Shown here piece by piece: positions 21,278-32,663 of a stretch of DNA of 64,000 nucleotides (the stretch's first letter is position 1; each line of letters starts with the position of its first letter). The position numbers and the translations under genes are program-made. The stretch covers positions 15,340,080 to 15,404,079 of the forward strand of contig CM019831.1 in the NCBI GenBank assembly GCA_009763385.1, written 5' to 3'. The notes under the pieces were generated by a model. It did no database searches. It was not told where the DNA came from and worked only from the letters and a program-made list of their open reading frames with translations. Source of the DNA: Coix lacryma-jobi var. lacryma-jobi (taxonomy: Eukaryota > Streptophyta > Magnoliopsida > Poales > Poaceae).

Positions 21278-23069
21278 TCAAGCGTCCACCTCCTCAAGCC
21301 CGTCCAGATCGAGCTCGATAGAGTTGAAGTCTAGGTGGCCAGCGAGCAAGCGCTTAAGCAACTCCTTCTTTCTGGGTGACGCCTTGTCACATAGCACCGC
21401 TTTGAACTTCTTCTTCACATCTGCGTCTGGCTCATTTTCGTTGACTGCAAACCCAAGTTTCTTGAGGAAGACATTCTGCGCCTGTCGCGTGGCGTTCGCA
21501 GCCCTTGGCTTAGCCGCCAGCCTCCCACTGCGCCTAATGGTGGTCGCTGCCACTGGGGTTTTGGAACGTCAGAGCCTCGACGCACTCAAACGGGAGCTTG
21601 AATGGGCAGGCACACAAACCTTTCTAGATCGTGCAGGATGGAATCAGAAGGCAGCGAGCGGGCCAATGGCCCATCATCCTCATCGGATGAGGGTGGCATT
21701 TGAGGTGCGCCTTCATCAACTACCTGCACCGCATGGAGCTGGGGCCCGAGACCGAGCTCCGTCTGCGCTATTGCCGCCCACCAGTCTGAGCCAGATGTGG
21801 GCAACAACACAACTTGCGGCTCTGTTGGCCTAGCGAGACCGCAGGCGCTGTCGAAGGCTAGCTCAACATCCGCGCAGATCTCCCCCATCAATCATTGGGA
21901 GACGAAGACAACACCTGAGGGGGCGTACCCCCATGCAGCAACTAAGGCGCACAGGCAATGAATGCACCAACGTCACTCAGTCCCGGTGAAGCCGACCTAT
22001 GCGTAGACATAGAAGGGGAGGGGGGACAGGGATGATTACATAGGGCCGCACACCGCGATTTCATCGCGGTTGGCAGTGAGGACACTTTTGATCGCACCAT
22101 GGGCACTCCACTCCTGAGGGGCACTGGATGCTACCCACAGCAACGGACAACCCCTGGGAAGGCCACAAACCGCGGTCCACTGGGTAGAAGCTGGTGGGGT
22201 GATGGCCCCGGGTGCCGCGAGTCGGAGTCAACCGAGTCGCGCTGCGGCGAGGGCCAATCCTCCCCCGCGAAGTCGACGTCGCCAGCACCCAGGTCGGCAC
22301 CATCTCCGCCGCCATCGCCGTCGTCGTTGCCAGCATCACCCGGGCCCTCTCCTGGACCTCCAGGCGCGGCCACATCCTGGTGGGCAACCAGCCTTACCCG
22401 CACCAGATAGTACAGGCCCGACACCGAACTCTGCTCGCCACCTTGCGCCACAGACGGCTCTGGGATGAAGATGATTTTCTCTGGCTCGATAAATGTCGTG
22501 TCCGAACACCATGCTTGCACAAAGCACTCACGATCGTCCTCTGGAGGCCTATCACGAAACTCCGTTGGCTCCACCATGACACATGACCATCCTAGCACTG
22601 TCTGTGCGGTGTGTACATTCCTCGCATGGGCCGGGATATTGCGTAGGGCAATAATGACCCTATGACGGAAGGCCGCCGCGAAGCCAGCCGCCGTGCGTCT
22701 CCATGGACTCCAGATCAATGGCATGAGGAAGCCCCACCTAGGAGAGGCAAGAACGAGATCCCGATTCGCCTGGTGCCGAAAACAGACCAAGAAGTCCTCG
22801 GGTTCATGAATCCGGGCGTCAACATCATCACACCGGATATGGTACCTATTGTAGAGCGCGGCGTAGATCATTGCCGTAGAAACGTATGCCCCCCCCCCCA
22901 CAACGACCACAAGAGCCAGGCTAAGGGTCTCTTCAGCAGCATGGATCGCCGTAGAGCGTGGAACCACGACGAGTGAGGAGTGCGGCCTCGCCACGCCACC
23001 CACAAGAACCGTTCGCTCAACAGCTAGGCGAGGAGCCCCGCCCCCCGCCGCCTGAGCAGAACCCTCCAC
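21278..23069 (-). pseudogene. LINE ORF1 (DUF4283-type nucleic-acid-binding protein), frameshifted
   Basis: The main open piece (22131-23069, 312 codons) contains the DUF4283-like core with WGFLMPLIWSPW and HRVIIALRNIPAHA segments. Related plant LINE ORF1 proteins coat the element RNA. Two smaller pieces downstream, 21586-21891 (acidic, PSSDEDDG) and 21278-21553 (basic, KKFKAVLCDKASPRKKELLKRLL), look like the C-terminal part in other frames. The protein is therefore broken at least twice. Confidence 0.7.
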
Positions 23070-23256
23070 AGGCCGCTGCCTTGGGAGACCTTTAGAATGC
23101 TAGAATGGTTGGAGGAATTAAGTCTTCATAATTTGCCCAACCAAGAACACTGAGCCCTTCAATTCGTGAGAACAAAGAGATTCAATTCAAATGATATGTA
23201 CTAGATACATGGCTCAGGCTGAGGCAGGAAGAAAGATGATATATAACATGGATATT
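23070..23256. other. Flank between LINE and MITEs
   Basis: No open frame or repeat is recognised. It probably includes the short LINE 5' leader. Confidence 0.4.
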
Positions 23257-23403
23257 TGTCCCGGTTACTACCTTAGTCTGGGACTAAAGGGTTCCGAACG
23301 ACTAAGTCACCAATCAGGACTAAAAGCCTCATCTGAGTTTGTCTATGGCAGTAGCAGTTAGACCTAGAACAACTATGGTCAAGGTCCAATAGTAACCGGG
23401 ACT
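23257..23403. mobile_element. Hairpin MITE remnant (TGTCCCGGTTACTA ends)
   Basis: TGTCCCGGTTACTA (23257-23270) is matched by the inverted TAGTAACCGGGACT (23390-23403). GGGACTAAAGG and GGACTAAAAG motifs in the interior match the common grass repeat built on GGGACTAAAGG. No target duplication was resolved. Confidence 0.6.
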
Positions 23404-23415
23404 AATGCTTAGTAA

Positions 23416-23794
23416 GAGCATCTTCAACGGTTTTGCATATTTTGTTCGGTAAAATTGGGAGTTTGTCAAGTCTCAAAAGAATATAGCAAAGATAAAAAAA
23501 AGACAATCTCCAACGGTTTTGCATTATCACTTATAGCAAAATACGGCAGCAGCAGCAAGAGAACGCGCAGGAGAGAGAGAAAACGTGCGAGGGCATGCGC
23601 GAGGGGACAAAAATTGTGCGTGGAGCGGTGATGCCAAACGCGGACGAGGTTTGCATATATGCCTACTCATCTTAGTATTTTGCCAAGTTAACAAAAATGC
23701 CAAGCCCATTTGGCAAACCGTTGGATAGGAGATTTTTAGACTTTTCGTAAAAACAAGAATACAAAGCCTATTTGTAAAACCGCTGGAGATGCTC
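23416..23794. mobile_element. MITE with GAGCATCTTCAACGGTTTT ends
   Basis: The left end GAGCATCTTCAACGGTTTT and the right end AAAACCGCTGGAGATGCTC are imperfect inverted repeats of about 19 bp. The interior has further inverted segments (CAACGGTTTTGCA / GGCAAACCGTTGG), giving a nested hairpin. A similar terminus occurs in the element at 27381-27811. The target duplication is unclear. Confidence 0.6.
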
Positions 23795-23907
23795 GCGAAC
23801 CGAAAATTCCGGTGCCATTACAATTTTATTATGCTTTATTACACATACATTATTTCAATATCCAAACACTCGGTTCACACAAGTTGACAAATTAATGGCT
23901 AATGGCA

Positions 23908-26206
23908 TTACCAAGGGTAATCTGACCAAGAGATTGTCACTTGGAATTCAGCTCCATTATTCATGCCGATAATACGTTCCGTATGCTGGCCGTCGGTCAC
24001 AGGATTGAATTCAAGGGCACCTCGAACAATTTCATCGCCGGAACCGGAATAGCAACGCAGGTCAAGTTCAATCCTCAGCGGCTTGTGCAAGGGCACGGCG
24101 AGCGCATGCCTCGCCAACGGAATCATCTCGCCAGGCCGCACGCGCACGCCGTCCTTGCCACCGTCGTTGTAGAAGAGCACGCAGCCGACGTCGAACAGAT
24201 TGCTGCGGGCAGTGATCCTCCCGAGAACGCCGGCGGCGTCTTCGTCTCCGACTAGGCGAGCAAGCTTCACGGCGACCCGGCCTTCGACGCCGTTACTCAG
24301 GACAGCGTAGGTCACGTCTGCTGGACCGTAGCCCGTGCGGACAGTCTCGACGATGGCCCTGTCGTAGTTGGAGAAATCGCCGCCAACAGCGTCGCAGAAC
24401 ATCTTGGCGGCGGTGTTGCGTTCGTCGCCGTCCTCGTCGGCGGCTTCTTCTTGCGAGGAGGATCCACCGCGGCTGCCATCGTGGAGGTCGAGGTTGAAGA
24501 TGACTGGACCATATGCCGAAGTAGCCACTGAGGGGCCGGTTAGCACGAGGTTGCCCTGTTTAAATTAATTTTGACAGAAGAATAATGGGGAAAGTGATTC
24601 ACTTGCAAGCTGTGATCATGTCTTCTGATAGAGTGATACGTACAGTATAAAGTTTATTTGTGCACAGTTCAGCACTTGAAGTCTTGTTGGATAATAATGG
24701 ATACCGTTGACCAATGACATAACATAACTAGTGGCATGTTCCGTGCATTTGCGCGGCTAGTATCGAGAATTGAAAAATGTATGCCTTAGTGTTGATAAAA
24801 AAAATTTCAAACCTGGCCTACCTAGCTTGGTAACATTTTTGCTTTGTTAAGATTTACTACTATTGTGCATATAATTATTTGTATTTTCTTTCTATTTTGA
24901 TTCAATAATTTTTGTTGGCTTTTAGTTTTTGTTAACAATATATGTTTGTAACTTATACATAGCTAAAGGGTATTTTAGATTTAATTTTTCATAATGACAA
25001 TAGTGGGTTATTTGTACTTTGGTGTAAGGGTATTTTGGACTAATATTATCGTAATGGCAGTGGTGGGTTTCTTTTCTTTTTATCTCCGATTAATGTAGGA
25101 ATGTCTAGGCCTTGAGAGCGATAAAGGGAGCTTCTTTTGTTGGTCAAATACAAAGATAATTACTCATGCAAGGCCTTGTAAATTAGTTCTAGGTATGCTA
25201 AAAAGATTTTTTTTTCTAGGCAACACAACTCTTTTTTCATTGAGAAAAGTAATAAGCATGATATAGATTGAACCTTCAATGATACCACGACCTAGATTTA
25301 TGCAATTAACAGGTCCCTTTTCAAAGAAAATGCAATTAAGAGGCTCTATGGATGGTGCTACCTATACCATAGCCCTACCTCTAAGAATGGAGATTGGCAT
25401 CGATGCTTTCCTCTGCTCATGATCTTACACATGAAACATCGAGTTCCAATTTATCAAAAACATCACGTTCTAATAAACTGATGTGTGCTCTTAAAAAACA
25501 TAGTTTGTTGGCTTGATTTCTGTCCATCGGCTGACCTTTTGAATGAGAAACCAAGAAAGTCGAAATGGATGGTAATCTTCCTACTTGCGACGTATACAAA
25601 CGGTTGACGTTGATCCCCTCTCTCTCTCCTGTTTTTGTAAGGTAGTAGTAGTACTCCCTCAATTCCAAATTATAAGACGTTCCAAGAATCTTGGACAGTC
25701 AAAGTTTTTCAACTTTGACCAAAATTATAGAGATAAATATAAAGATTTATACCATCAAATATACATATTATGAAAATATAACTAATGGAGAATCTAATTG
25801 TACTTAGTTGATATCATAAATATTATTATCTTATTATATAAATTTGGTCAAAGTTGAAAAACTTTGACTCTCCAAGATTGTTGGAATGTCTTGTAATTTG
25901 GGATGGAGGGAGTACTAATTAAGAAAGAAGCAGAGATGGATGGGGCGGACGGAACACCTGGCTGTCGCAGGTTTGCACCGAGGTGGCTTCTTCCGCCGGA
26001 TTCCAGCTGTAGATGAAGTCGCTGCAGCAGTGGCCGCCGTGGAAGGAGATGGTGCCGCAGGGCGGGGGCCTGTTTCCTCCGGCGGCGGCGGCGGTGACGC
26101 GCACGGCGAACACCTCGGCCAGGTAGCGGCCGTGTTTGGGTAGCTCAGCGTACGCGAGCAGCTGCTCATCGGTCGGGGCGTCGCCGTAGCCGGTGGCGGT
26201 CGCCAT
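23908..26206 (-). CDS. DUF6598 domain-containing protein
   Basis: Two minus-strand exons, 25958-26206 (83 codons) and 23908-24555 (215 codons plus stop), join in phase 0 into 298 residues. The donor reads CAG|GTGTTC and the acceptor AAACAG|GGC. The segments EVFAVRV and CGTISFHGGHCCSDFIYSW in exon 1, LTGPS directly after the junction, then GRITARSNLF and a closing VTISWSDYPW match the pattern of the grass-expanded DUF6598 family, whose biochemical role is not established. An acidic low-complexity stretch (SSSQEEAADEDGDE) lies near residue 115. The ATG at 26206 is the first in frame. AATAAA (minus strand) is at 23835-23840, about 70 bp past the stop. The 1.4-kb intron carries a Stowaway MITE and a Helitron-like end. 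No frame breaks are seen. The family name rests on memory of the pattern, not a search. Confidence 0.7.
24742..24761 (+). mobile_element. Helitron-like 3' end in the DUF6598 intron
   Basis: CCGTGC..TTGCGCGG forms a short imperfect stem, directly followed by CTAG|T. Only the terminus is recognisable and the spacing from stem to CTAG is shorter than usual. Confidence 0.35.
25654..25912. mobile_element. Stowaway-type MITE in the DUF6598 intron
   Basis: CTCCCTCAATTCCAAATTATAAGACG at the left is matched by the inverted CTTGTAATTTGGGATGGAGGGAG at the right, with TA on both sides. Long inverted arms include GTCAAAGTTTTTCAACTTTGACC. It ends 45 bp from exon 1 of the gene. Confidence 0.85.
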
Positions 26207-27380
26207 GTCTCTCACGGCCAGCAGCAAAATGGGATTTTTCGGACAGATGAAGAGCGAAGGGATCTGGCAATCGATATCTGGGTGGGGTAACGTGGCCTTG
26301 TCTACGGAGAACTCCAGGTACTACCCCTGAACTTTGCCTCAAACTTCAGATTTGACCCTCAATATACGCCCAATTTGGAATTGAGAGATATTTAGTTTTT
26401 TTTAGCAACGGGGAGATATTTAGCTTTGTATGTACAATAGTAACGCCTTTTATCAGTCCATTACATCTACCGGGCTGGCACCGGGCCAACCATTAAATGG
26501 CGGGCCCGGCCGCTCGACGTGGCCAGGGAGCGGTCCAGGCACGGCCTTGTGCATCCGTCCGATCTAGTCCGAACGTGTGAAACACTAGGCTAAGCCGTGC
26601 TTATGCTGGGTCAAAATATCGGGTGATGCCGTGCTATCGGACTCTAGGATGCATAACCATCTATACAGAAGGTACGTCGTATTTCTAAAAATTATCATAG
26701 AAGGTGCAATCTCTCGTAGTATATATGCCTCTGGGCTGGCTCCTATATCTTAGCTCCTATTTTTGCTTTCAACTCCAGCAGCTGTCCCCATAGTCCATTT
26801 TTTCTTTCATTTTTTGAAGCAAAAATTATAAACACTAAAAGGAAATGGTGAGATGCGGCAGCCAACTCGAGGCGCAGGCGAGCGGCTGCGGAGGCAAGCG
26901 GTGGCGGCAGTTGGCACATAGGAGGAGACCGCGGTGCAAGGCAGGGCCGAGTCATGCGATGACGGCAGCCAGTGGACTGTGACAGCGTGGGGCCGCCGCC
27001 GGGGGAGGTGTCGCCGGGGGAGGCGTCACCCGAACTCGCGCCGCTGAGGAAGAAGTTACGCGCGGGGTGGGCGTAGGTGAGGGAAGAAGAAACATGGTGA
27101 AACTGACATTTTGGGGCTTGGCCTAAAGCATCAGGAATAGGTGCTGGATGGAGAATTTGGGTGCCCATCTGAATTTAAGTGTTCTAGTAAGAGTCATGCT
27201 GGTGCTATGTTTTTAAACTGGACACTCATGTTTAGTTATGGGTGTCAAGTAGAGCCCTTGCTACAGTTTCTCTTAATTAGGCCGTGTTCGTTCGTAGGGA
27301 TTATTTTGCTTCGGACACTTGCAATCACAGGATGGGCCCGTGTCTATGAATTTTAGTGCGACCTGAAATCTGAAATGCCT
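26207..27380. other. Upstream of the DUF6598 gene, no gene seen
   Basis: This is the promoter side of the minus-strand gene. A GC-rich block at 26840-27090 contains minus-strand proline/serine-rich open frames without a known domain. A GGCCGTGTTCGTTCG motif at 27281-27295 resembles one end of a common grass hAT-type MITE, but no partner end was found. Confidence 0.4.
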
Positions 27381-27811
27381 AGGGCATCTTCAAGAGCTCC
27401 CAAGAATTTCTTTCCAAGACCACGAAGTTCTTCGACTTGCCAAAAAGTATTGGGAGGAATAAAAAAAAAGACCATCTCCAACTATTCCAATAATTCACAC
27501 CTAAAGTATATATAGACTATAGTAGACAATTTTGCATGAGTTATCCTATACTATTTCTAAATTATCCTTACCACTTTCAGATTGGCCAACCGATACATGC
27601 TCTACTCTTTCTTCATTCTTACGTCCTTCATCTTTAGATTGGCAGACCGATACGAGCATGGTAGTCGTGAGTATATATCCATGCGTTTGGTGATTTTTTT
27701 CAGCGGCAAAAGATTGGAAGGTGGAATTGAGAACTCTTGGAGATTGATTTTTTGTATTGTTGTCAAAATCCTTGATTCGAAGGCTTTATTAGAAACTCTT
27801 AGAGATGCTCT
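27381..27811. mobile_element. MITE with GGGCATCTTCAAGAGCT ends
   Basis: The left GGGCATCTTCAAGAGCTCC and the right AACTCTTAGAGATGCTCTT are imperfect inverted repeats, related in sequence to the MITE at 23416-23794. The interior is AT-rich and includes two similar copies of a TTTCTTCATTCTTACGTCCTTC-like or AGATTGGC..ACCGATAC motif near 27580-27655. Confidence 0.5.
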
Positions 27812-27907
27812 TATGGCTTTCTAACTATTGGCTCCTCCCACAAAGAGTATATTTTTCGTGTTTAAAATTTATCTCACAAAAAGTGTAATTTTAGCATTCA
27901 TACTAGT

Positions 27908-27933
27908 GGGGGTGGGGGGGGGGGGGGGGGGGG
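27908..27933. repeat. Poly-G tract
   Basis: A nearly pure G run ends 5 bp before the target duplication of the large retroelement. Such runs are often mis-assembled, so the length is unreliable. Confidence 0.8.
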
Positions 27934-27942
27934 TGTTCTGTC

Positions 27943-30275
27943 TGAAGGACCAAAATGGCGACCAGAGAGGCGTGAATGAGAGCCGTAAAATTTGTTTTCA
28001 GAAATATTTAGGCCTCCGTCCCAGAAAATCAACCCCAAAAGCAAAGCCAACACACGTGATGTCCACGACCCAAGAGATTGGGTGGATGTTCCCTAGGAAC
28101 ACAGCGGGACACCACAAAAGCTCCCTCACCCAAGTTCACGCGAGTCAACAAGTGACAGGATGAACTTTCGGTAACCTCAATCTCCCCCGAGCAACGCGAG
28201 GGGGATTCAGGCCTTTTCACAAAGCGGGAATCCCATTTTCTGTAGAGCACAGAGTCAGGAATCCAACGCAAAAAGTGGATCTCAAAACGGAGCTTGAACG
28301 CAAAAGATACGGGCGAAAACGTGCGCTGACTGCACTGACCGGACTCTGAGGTGCGTCCGGTCAGTATCGATCGGATGCGTCCGGTCAGTGAATGTCTTCT
28401 CTGGAAGCTCTCTGTATTGGACCGGACTCAGAGAGGAAGCGTCCGGTCAATACACGGGCCAGCGTCCGGTCACGAGCAGCGCAATGAACAGTGCGTGCTG
28501 TGAGTCCGATCACACGAACTCAGCGCGTCCGGTCAAAAAATGAACAAACTGTCCAGCATGACATTCAACGATCGGACGCACGGGTCAGCGTCCGGTCAGT
28601 TTGTGGCGTGCGTCCGGTCACCCCGAAAACCTTCTGTTCATCCACCGATTCAACTCAATCTCCCTCAAATCGAAAGCACTAAGGCTCAAACTTGGTGAGG
28701 GGAGTCACAAGGAGATTAGTGAGCTACTCCTAGGAGATCATGGCTCGAACCTATCTCTAAATCGATGAATCGAAGAGGAACGGGCAAAGGGGGAAGAACA
28801 AAGAACGAACGCGATTTCGACCCAATCTATGTGCTCGTGAGGTTAGAGGGGAAATCCTTCGGTGAAAAGAAGGAGCTCATGACAAAGGACAATCTGATTC
28901 AAACGGAATCGAAAACCACCTCTCGGAGAGGGAGAACGAGGCAAATCTCCGGGAGGGGAAAAACCAAAACGCGAAGAACAAAAACACAAATTCGATCCAA
29001 ATTCGAGACTACCAAGAGGAGTACGAAATTGATCCTTGGATTTCAACTAGAAGATGGATTGTGTAGCACACGATGTCGGGTTACAAGCCTCTCGCAACAA
29101 CAAAGCACGGATGGCGAAAAGCCCAAGAACAAGAGCCACTCCTCTCTCTAACCCTAGCCTCTTCTCACAATAGAAAAATGAGAATGGCACTCTCCAAGGA
29201 TGGCTGTCCAACACAGCCCCTTCACATATATATAGGCGCACGTCCAAAAGACACAAATGCCCTAACATGAAGCACTAACCCCAAATACCCCCTAGGGGTG
29301 AAACAGTTCAACTCTGGCAGTTTCCATCCGACGGCCACGTGCCTTCTCATCCTTCGCTTCGCCTCGACGCAAGCTCCAGGATGCCGCCACGTGCCGTCAC
29401 GTCGACCACCGCGCCTTCCTCACCGATAGCTTCACCGCAACGCAAGCCTCTCGGTGCCGCCACGCATCGACCGTTCTGCATAGGAACCTCCGCCCGGTTT
29501 TGAGACCCAAACCGGTAAACCCGCCAGCCCAGGTTTTGAGGCCCAAACCTGGAAACTGTCCACCCCGAGTTTAGAGGCCCAAACTCGGAAACCCGCCACC
29601 CCGAGTTTTGAGGCCCAAACTCGGAAACCGTCGATGGTAGCTTTCTGAGGCTCAACTACCAAACCCGCACCATAGACGGGATGTGGTTCACACACCCCGA
29701 CCACCGGCACCGATGCCGATGCATGTCCAGCCTCCACACCGGGCACAACGCCTTCGCCTCCTTCTTGACAGCCGACGGCACTTGCGCCGCACGCAAGCCG
29801 TGTCCGACCTCCCGCCAAGTGCCACGACGCCATTGTCTTCCTCCCGACTCGGCCGATGCATCGCACATCCCCATGTGCTCTTGCTCGCCGATGCCACATG
29901 CCAGCTACCACAGCTGGTCCTCCGACCTCCTGGTCCGTCGGTCCAAGCCTCACGTCCGCCCTTCACCGCTCCGGGTCCATCGGCATGGCACATCCGCCGC
30001 ACGGTATACCCATCCTTCACCGCTCCCAGTCCGTCGGCACGACACGTCTCTACTTGACCTTCACCTCGCCATCGACCACTATCTCTGAGCTCCACACCTG
30101 CACATCAACACAGCCAAGAGACACATGTTGCACACGCACACCAACCCGGTAACACAACACAACTCAACTCCACCAGTTAGTCATAAACATTAAGCGCATA
30201 ACGAGATATGGACTCAACCGGGAAAAGCCTCAAACCTTCCTCATAAATGTCAATCATTCATCATATATGTTCTGA
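27943..30275 (-). repeat. 3' LTR of the large retroelement
   Basis: On + it begins TGAAGGACCAAAATGGCGACC and ends ATATATGTTCTGA. The other LTR ends in TCA, so the TG terminus of this copy has mutated to TC. It contains seven GCGTCCGGTCA motifs (28351-28620) and a later AACCCGGTTTTGAGGCCCAAAC-type repeat (about 29490-29640). Alignment by eye with the other LTR shows scattered substitutions and small indels. Confidence 0.9.
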
Positions 30276-30290
30276 ATCTCCCCCTTGATG
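30276..30290 (-). other. Polypurine tract of the large retroelement
   Basis: The minus strand reads ATCAAGGGGGAGAT immediately before the 3' LTR, the expected start site of plus-strand DNA synthesis. Similar tracts recur further inside at about 30600 and 31258. Confidence 0.75.
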
Positions 30291-32658
30291 AATGCAATGA
30301 CTAACAATAAAACCACAAAGGAAGAGTTTGAAGGCAAGCCTCATTCAAGTGCCGAAAAGCCAAGTAAAAGCAACACAAGGCCACTTGATATGAGAAAGGA
30401 TCATGAAAACTCCAAATTAAAACTCTCGGTCCCGAAAGAAATGGGAAAAGCGGGCAAAGCCTCCACACAACCGAAGAGTCAAGAGAAAACAAGAGCTTCA
30501 CGAAATCCCAAAAGGTACTCAGAAACCATTCTCAAATAAATTGTCAAACAATCATCACAAAAGAAACCAAGGTTCTTATCCACTTGTGTTTCGAAATTTC
30601 TCCCCCTTGATGATTGAATTGACAAAAACCTAGGCACAAGAGATGGTTTGAGATACCAAGACCGAAAGCTTGGTCCCCAAAGACATGGGCAACGGCTCAA
30701 CTCAACCAAGCAAACTCCGAGCCAATCTCCACAAAAGAGCAAAACTCAGACGAAGGGCGAAAGACTTGGTTCCCAAAGACATGGGCAATGGCTCGACGCA
30801 ACCAAGTCAAGAGCAAGCTAGTCCTCAAGAAGAGGCAGAAAGGGCTCAACACCACTAGCTAAAAAGACTCCATACCAATCGAAAAATACCAAGCCAAAAC
30901 TGCTAGTCCCTCAACACAGAGGCAAAACGGCTCAACACGACTAGCAGGCTCAATACCAACTGAGAAAACACAAAGAGAAGCTCAAAACTAATTGGAACAC
31001 AAACACCCGGAGCACGTGGAGAAGAAGCAAAGTAAAAACGACTCCCCCTGAAAGCAAGCCTATACACAAAGGCTATGCACCAAAGCTCATGTCACCAAAT
31101 GCACTCCATACCAACTGAACACTCGTTACCAATGGAGGCACAAAAAGGATACCAATCAAGAGACCATAAAAGAGCTAAACTTCCCCTAGCTCAAAGCTCT
31201 CCCCAAAGTACACAACTCTCTCATTTGTGCCAAGACACACCTCCCCTTGCAAACAGCTTCTCCCCCTTGACAAAAGGGAACATGCTGAGGGTTTTGACAT
31301 TTCTCCACAAAGTTGACACAACACAAGACAAGTCATCAACCAAAGCATATGGGGTAACCACAAGGTGTATCAGAGCTGGGGGTATGAACACTAAGCTAAA
31401 AATGCATGTAATGCACAATGCAACAGCTTCAAGTGTATAGCAATCAGAATGAAAAGGTGCTCAAAAGGGTGCTGCCCTGAAAATGTAGCAACCAATACAA
31501 ATGCTAGCAAGGCTCAACTGATCAAGTGAATACAAAATATGAATAATTAAGCATATGAGCAGTTTTAAGCCATTTGAAAAGGAGTTCACCAATAAAATAG
31601 CACTAAGCATGAATAGACAGGAAATCAACAAGTGCTAACTCAAGTATAAAAGGTGAACTACCCCTAGCAAAGTTCAATCATCATGCCATAGAATGAAGCA
31701 TAAACTTGTGTTATTTTTCAAATTTTATCAGAGATTGCAGCGGTTAACACAAGTTCAAATTAAGGCATGTGATTGCGAGAGGTTGAAAGCATGGTCATTG
31801 CCTAACTTTTCAACCGGGCTAAGCCTATGCAAGAAAAGCAATCAGAAGCTTAAAGCACCGGTTTCGGTCTTACACCACACGACTCAAGTTTAACTCAATT
31901 GTGCAATGAGAAATAGTCTCGATACCGTGATGTGCTAACACACGCAATCCCATCTCGATCTTTTCATTTCACTTAGACTTGGATCAAATTTTAAGCACAA
32001 GGTAAACATGAACAATCCAAGCAAGTTAATGACTCGGTGCAAGAGACATAGCAACCTAGCATACAAAAGATAGCTCAAGTGATCTCAACACATCCTACCC
32101 ATGCTAGTTGCCAATCTCAATGGTGAACAAATTAAAGGTTTCATAGTCGATTAGTCAAGTTCACCATTTGCAAAATAGCTTAGCTCATAACATGTATCAA
32201 GTGATCAAAAAGAGCCTAAGCTACAAGCATCATCATGAATAAACAGGGCATACCAAAAAGAGCATAGTCTCATTCTCATTACTATATACATGAAGCTCTA
32301 AAATGCACTAAAATACATGATGCAATGCATGCAAAAGCTAGTCTATCAAAATCAAGCAAAAGCTAGCCTAAAAAGAAAAACCCAAACAAAAGGGTATCGG
32401 AGAAGTCAAATTATGATACAACAAGCAAAATGCTTCCCCTATCTAAAAAGGGAAGACACCCACCAAGCTCACCTCTCAACCTAGCACAAGTTGAGAGATC
32501 CAAAAGCTTGATGAAAAAGCAACGAGACGCGACACCAACACACTCGGTCTCGGTGGAAAACTGGACTACTCTAGACTTGCTGCGGAGAACCTAGACACAG
32601 GAGAAGAGCCAAGAAATGCTCAAGCTGACAGCCAGCAAAATCCACATCGGAAGAATCA
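30291..32658 (-). other. Non-coding 3' interior of the large retroelement
   Basis: No coding domain is visible. The stretch is A-rich on + with short duplications: CCAAAGACATGGGCAA.GGCTC occurs at about 30675 and 30772, and CTCCCCCTTGA occurs three times. It ends at the GAAAG target site of the nested element. In an autonomous relative this side would follow pol, which is absent here. Confidence 0.6.
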
Positions 32659-32663
32659 GAAAG

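Larger units (their letters stand above)
17504..23069 (-). mobile_element. Decayed L1-type LINE retrotransposon
   Basis: A minus-strand element of about 5.6 kb reads in order: ORF1 with a DUF4283-type domain, apurinic endonuclease, reverse transcriptase and zf-RVT region. It ends in poly-A (T run at 17504-17513 on +). ORF2 is broken by several frameshifts. A target duplication was not found, so the 5' end is set only at the first ORF1 Met. Homopolymers at 17587-17599 and about 22890-22899 make exact frames sensitive to sequencing error. Confidence 0.85.

Noticed and set aside
17720..23069. Several separate small plus-strand genes
   Set aside because: They are antisense to LINE ORFs whose minus-strand motifs (YADD, GDFN, SDH, DUF4283) are clear.
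26743..27168. Pro/Ser-rich minus-strand frame as a gene
   Set aside because: It has biased composition, no domain, no splice or promoter context.
28330..28620. CRISPR-like array from GCGTCCGGTCA repeats
   Set aside because: The repeat is too short, the spacing irregular, and it sits in a eukaryotic LTR duplicated 24 kb away.
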